From Siphlonurus alternatus (lineage: Eukaryota > Arthropoda > Insecta > Ephemeroptera > Siphlonuridae), in assembly GCA_949825025.1 (NCBI GenBank), contig OX463784.1, positions 3,267,668 to 3,331,667 of the forward strand: a stretch of 64,000 nt of DNA. Direction: 5' to 3'. Positions 49,001 to 55,000 of this stretch are shown here, in pieces. The notes beneath the pieces are model-generated. The model saw only the letters and a list, made by a program, of their open reading frames with translations, did no database searches and had not been told where the DNA came from. Position 1 is the first letter of the stretch. Each line of letters starts with the position of its first letter. The position numbers were made by a program, and so were the translations under genes.

Positions 49001-52000
49001 CTTCACATTTACTGCTAACGGCTCTCTTGACGCCCACCACACGCTCGTGTCCTTGACGGGCAGCGGAACCTCGGCGTCTGGTTGCACGTTCAACTTTTCA
49101 TCCCAGACGCTGGTCGTCACTCAAGACGGATTCAGCTTCACGCTAACCGGTGGCAAGACTTGTCAGATTGCGGGGGTAGATGTGCTCCTCGACTTCTCGT
49201 TCGAGGGATCGGTCACGTTAATCGGCGAGTCGTCGTTCACGTTCACCGGCAACGAGCGCATCCAGGAAACCACCACGACGACTACCACAACAACGTCAGC
49301 TCCACAGCCACAAGTCTCGTTCCAAGGCACAGGAGCCATACAAGCGAACACCTACAGCTTCACAGGCACCGGTTTCTCAGAGACAGGCACAGCAATCGCT
49401 TTCACCGCAGCAGCCACTCTAGCGTCAGGAGGAGTCGACTACCAAGGCACGGGAAGCACAGACCAGGGCGTAACCTTTTCATTCAGCTTCACGCTTACAA
49501 GCGACTCTGCCACCACATTCACAGCTCGAGGGGCAGGAAACACGACCAGTGGTACTGCCATCGAATTCCAGTTCACCATAAGCCTGCTCGTGTTGGCTGA
49601 CGGCGCCAGCTTTACGTTCGCAGGAGGCGCAAACCTACCTGGAGGCAGCATGCCAACGCCTGATGCCACTGCGACTACACCTGCTGGGGAACAGCTCACA
49701 TTCAGCGGCCAGGCTGAAAAGAACGAAACTCACGTTTCATTCAGCGGCACCGGGTTCGCCAGCCAAGGCTTGGGATTCACGTACTTCGGGTCAGGAACAA
49801 TCTCCTCAGCCACGGTCAACATCACAGGTTCTGTGACCTTTTCCACAGGCTCTAGTGGGACGTTCGTTATCTCGGCGGCTACTATCACGGCCACGTCAAC
49901 TGGTTTCACCTTGTCTGGCTCGGGACAGGACGAATCCTCAGGTCTCGCCTTTACCTTTTCAGCGACCGCCCAACAACAGTCGTCACAACAGAGCACGGCC
50001 TTCTTGTTTACTGGAACAGGGGCCTCAGTATCACTTCAGCAACTCACCCCCACTGGAACGCCAGCTACGGGCCAGGGCCAAGACATTGCGTGCATCGGAA
50101 GTGGATCCATCACCCAGGGCAGCAGCTCGACGATAAACTTCAACGGATCAGGTTTCACCACAGACGGAAAGAGCTTCACATTTACTGCTAACGGCTCTCT
50201 TGACGCCCACCACACGCTCGTGTCCTTGACGGGCAGCGGAACCTCGGCGTCTGGTTGCACGTTCAACTTTTCATCCCAGACGCTGGTCGTCACTCAAGAC
50301 GGATTCAGCTTCACGCTAACCGGTGGCAAGACTTGTCAGATTGCGGGGGTAGATGTGCTCCTCGACTTCTCGTTCGAGGGATCGGTCACGTTAATCGGCG
50401 AGTCGTCGTTCACGTTCACCGGCAACGAGCGCATCCAGGAAACCACCACGACGACTACCACAACAACGTCAGCTCCACAGCCACAAGTCTCGTTCCAAGG
50501 CACAGGAGCCATACAAGCGAACACCTACAGCTTCACAGGCACCGGTTTCTCAGAGACAGGCACAGCAATCGCTTTCACCGCAGCAGCCACTCTAGCGTCA
50601 GGAGGAGTCGACTACCAAGGCACGGGAAGCACAGACCAGGGCGTAACCTTTTCATTCAGCTTCACGCTTACAAGCGACTCTGCCACCACATTCACAGCTC
50701 GAGGGGCAGGAAACACGACCAGTGGTACTGCCATCGAATTCCAGTTCACCATAAGCCTGCTCGTGTTGGCTGACGGCGCCAGCTTTACGTTCGCAGGAGG
50801 CGCAAACCTACCTGGAGGCAGCATGCCAACGCCTGATGCCACTGCGACTACACCTGCTGGGGAACAGCTCACATTCAGCGGCCAGGCTGAAAAGAACGAA
50901 ACTTACGTTTCATTCAGCGGCACCGGGTTCGCCAGCCAAGGCTTGGGATTCACGTACTTCGGGTCAGGAACAATCTCCTCAGCCACGGTCAACATCACAG
51001 GTTCTGTGACCTTTTCCACAGGCTCTAGTGGGACGTTCGTTATCTCGGCGGCTACCATCACGGCCACGTCAACTGGTTTCACCTTGTCTGGCTCGGGACA
51101 GGACGAATCCTCAGGTCTCGCCTTTACCTTTTCAGCGACCGCCCAACAACAGTCGTCACAACAGAGCACGGCCTTCTTGTTTACTGGAACAGGGGCCTCA
51201 GTATCACTTCAGCAACTCACCCCCACTGGAACGCCAGCTACGGGCCAGGGCCAAGACATTGCGTGCATCGGAAGTGGATCCATCACCCAGGGCAGCAGCT
51301 CGACGATAAACTTCAACGGATCAGGTTTCACCACAGACGGAAAGAGCTTCACATTTACTGCTAACGGCTCTCTTGACGCCCACCACACGCTCGTGTCCTT
51401 GACGGGCAGTGGAACCTCGGCGTCTGGTTGCACGTTCAACTTTTCATCCCAGACGCTGGTCGTCACTCAAGACGGATTCAGCTTCACGCTAACCGGTGGC
51501 AAGACTTGTCAGATTGCGGGGGTAGATGTGCTCCTCGACTTCTCGTTCGAGGGATCGGTCACGTTAATCGGCGAGTCGTCGTTCACGTTCACCGGCAACG
51601 AGCGCATCCAGGAAACCACCACGACGACTACCACAACAACGTCAGCTCCACAGCCACAAGTCTCGTTCCAAGGCACAGGAGCCATACAAGCGAACACCTA
51701 CAGCTTCACAGGCACCGGTTTCTCAGAGACAGGCACAGCAATCGCTTTCACCGCAGCAGCCACTCTAGCGTCAGGAGGAGTCGACTACCAAGGCACGGGA
51801 AGCACAGACCTGGGCGTAACCTTTTCATTCAGCTTCACGCTTACAAGCGACTCTGCCACCACATTCACAGCTCGAGGGGCAGGAAACACGACCAGTGGTA
51901 CTGCCATCGAATTCCAGTTCACCATAAGCCTGCTCGTGTTGGCTGACGGCGCCAGCTTTACGTTCGCAGGAGGCGCAAACCTACCTGGAGGCAGCATGCC

Positions 52001-55000
52001 AACGCCTGATGCCACTGCGACTACACCTGCTGGGGAACAGCTCACATTCAGCGGCCAGGCTGAAAAGAATGAAACTTACGTTTCATTCAGCGGCACCGGG
52101 TTCGCCAGCCAAGGCTTGGGATTCACGTACTTCGGGTCAGGAACAATCTCCTCAGCCACGGTCAACATCACAGGTTCTGTGACCTTTTCCACAGGCTCTA
52201 GTGGGACGTTCGTTATCTCGGCGGCTACCATCACGGCCACGTCAACTGGTTTCACCTTGTCTGGCTCGGGACAGGACGAATCCTCAGGTCTCGCCTTTAC
52301 CTTTTCAGCGACCGCCCAACAACAGTCGTCACAACAGAGCACGGCCTTCTTGTTTACTGGAACAGGGGCCTCAGTATCACTTCAGCAACTCACCCCCACT
52401 GGAACGCCAGCTACGGGCCAGGGCCAAGACATTGCGTGCATCGGAAGTGGATCCATCACCCAGGGCAGCAGCTCGACGATAAACTTCAACGGATCAGGTT
52501 TCACCACAGACGGAAAGAGCTTCACATTTACTGCTAACGGCTCTCTTGACGCCAACCACACGCTCGTGTCCTTGACGGGCAGCGGAACCTCGGCGTCCGG
52601 TTGCACGTTCAACTTTTCATCCCAGACGCTGGTCGTCACTCAAGACGGATTCAGCTTCACGCTAACCGGTGGCAAGACTTGTCAGATTGCGGGGGTAGAT
52701 GTGCTCCTCGACTTCTCGTTCGAGGGATCGGTCACGTTAATCGGCGAGTCGTCGTTCACGTTCACCGGCAACGAGCGCATCCAGGAAACCACCACGACGA
52801 CTACCACAACAACGTCAGCTCCACAGCCACAAGTCTCGTTCCAAGGCACAGGAGCCATACAAGCGAACACCTACAGCTTCACAGGCACCGGTTTCTCAGA
52901 GACAGGCACAGCAATCGCTTTCACCGCAGCAGCCACTCTAGCGTCAGGAGGAGTCGACTACCAAGGCACGGGAAGCACAGACCAGGGCGTAACCTTTTCA
53001 TTCAGCTTCACGCTTACAAGCGACTCTGCCACCACATTCACAGCTCGAGGGGCAGGAAACACGACCAGTGGTACTGCCATCGAATTCCAGCTCACCATAA
53101 GCCTGCTCGTGTTGGCTGACGGCGCCAGCTTTACGTTTGCAGGGGGCGCAAACCTACCTGGAGGCAGCATGCCAACGCCTGATGCCACTGCGACTACACC
53201 TGCTGGGGAACAGCTCACATTCAGCGGCCAGGCTGAAAAGAACGAAACTTACGTTTCATTCAGCGGCACCGGGTTCGCCAGCCAAGGCTTGGGATTCACG
53301 TACTTCGGGTCAGGAACAATCTCCTCAGCCACGGTCAACATCACAGGTTCTGTGACCTTTTCCACAGGCTCTAGTGGGACATTCGTTATCTCGGCGGCTA
53401 CCATCACGGCCACGTCAACTGGTTTCACCTTGTCTGGCTCGGGACAGGACGAATCCTCAGGTCTCGCCTTTACCTTTTCAGTGACTGCCCAACAACAGTC
53501 GTCAAAACAGAGCACGGCCTTCTTGTTTACTGGAACAGGGGCCTCAGTATCACTTCAGCAACTCACCCCCACTGGAACGCCAGCTACGGGCCAGGGCCAA
53601 GACATTGCGTGCATCGGAAGTGGATCCATCACCCAGGGCAGCAGCTCGACGATAAACTTCAACGGATCAGGTTTCACCACAGACGGAAAGAGCTTCACAT
53701 TTACTGCTAACGGCTCTCTTGACGCCCACCACACGCTCGTGTCCTTGACGGGCAGCGGAACCTCGGCGTCTGGTTGCACGTTCAACTTTTCATCCCAGAC
53801 GCTGGTCGTCACTCAAGACGGATTCAGCTTCACGCTAACCGGTGGCAAGACTTGTCAGATTGCGGGGGTAGATGTGCTCCTCGACTTCTCGTTCGAGGGA
53901 TCGGTCACGTTAATCGGCGAGTCGTCGTTCACGTTCACCGGCAACGAGCGCATCCAGGAAACCACCACGACGACTACCACAACAACGTCAGCTCCACAAC
54001 CACAAGTCTCGTTCCAAGGCACAGGAGCCATACAAGCGAACACCTACAGCTTCACAGGCACCGGTTTCTCAGAGACAGGCACAGCAATCGCTTTCACCGC
54101 AGCAGCCACTCTAGCGTCAGGAGGAGTCGACTACCAAGGCACGGGAAGCACAGACCAGGGCGTAACCTTTTCATTCAGCTTCACGCTAACAAGCGACTCT
54201 GCCACCACATTCACAGCTCGAGGGGCAGGAAACACGACCAGTGGTACTGCCATCGAATTCCAGTTCACCATAAGCCTGCTCGTGTTGGCTGACGGCGCCA
54301 GCTTTACGTTCGCAGGAGGCGCAAACCTACCTGGAGGCAGCATGCCAACGCCTGATGCCACTGCGACTACACCTGCTGGGGAACAGCTCACATTCAGCGG
54401 CCAGGCTGAAAAGAACGAAACTTACGTTTCATTCAGCGGCACCGGGTTCGCCAGCCAAGGCTTGGGATTCACGTACTTCGGGTCAGGAACAATCTCCTCA
54501 GCCACGGTCAACATCACAGGTTCTGTGACCTTTTCCACAGGCTCTAGTGGGACGTTCGTTATCTCGGCGGCTACCATCACGGCCACGTCAACTGGTTTCA
54601 CCTTGTCTGGCTCGGGACAGGACGAATCCTCAGGTCTCGCCTTTACCTTTTCAGCGACCGCCCAACAACAGTCGTCACAACAGAGCACGGCCTTCTTGTT
54701 TACTGGAACAGGGGCCTCAGTATCACTTCAGCAACTCACCCCCACTGGAACGCCAGCTACGGGCCAGGGCCAAGACATTGCGTGCATCGGAAGTGGATCC
54801 ATCACCCAGGGCAGCAGCTCGACGATAAACTTCAACGGATCAGGTTTCACCACAGACGGAAAGAGCTTCACATTTACTGCTAACGGCTCTCTTGACGCCA
54901 ACCACACGCTCGTGTCCTTGACGGGCAGCGGAACCTCGGCGTCCGGTTGCACGTTCAACTTTTCATCCCAGACGCTGGTCGTCACTCAAGACGGATTCAG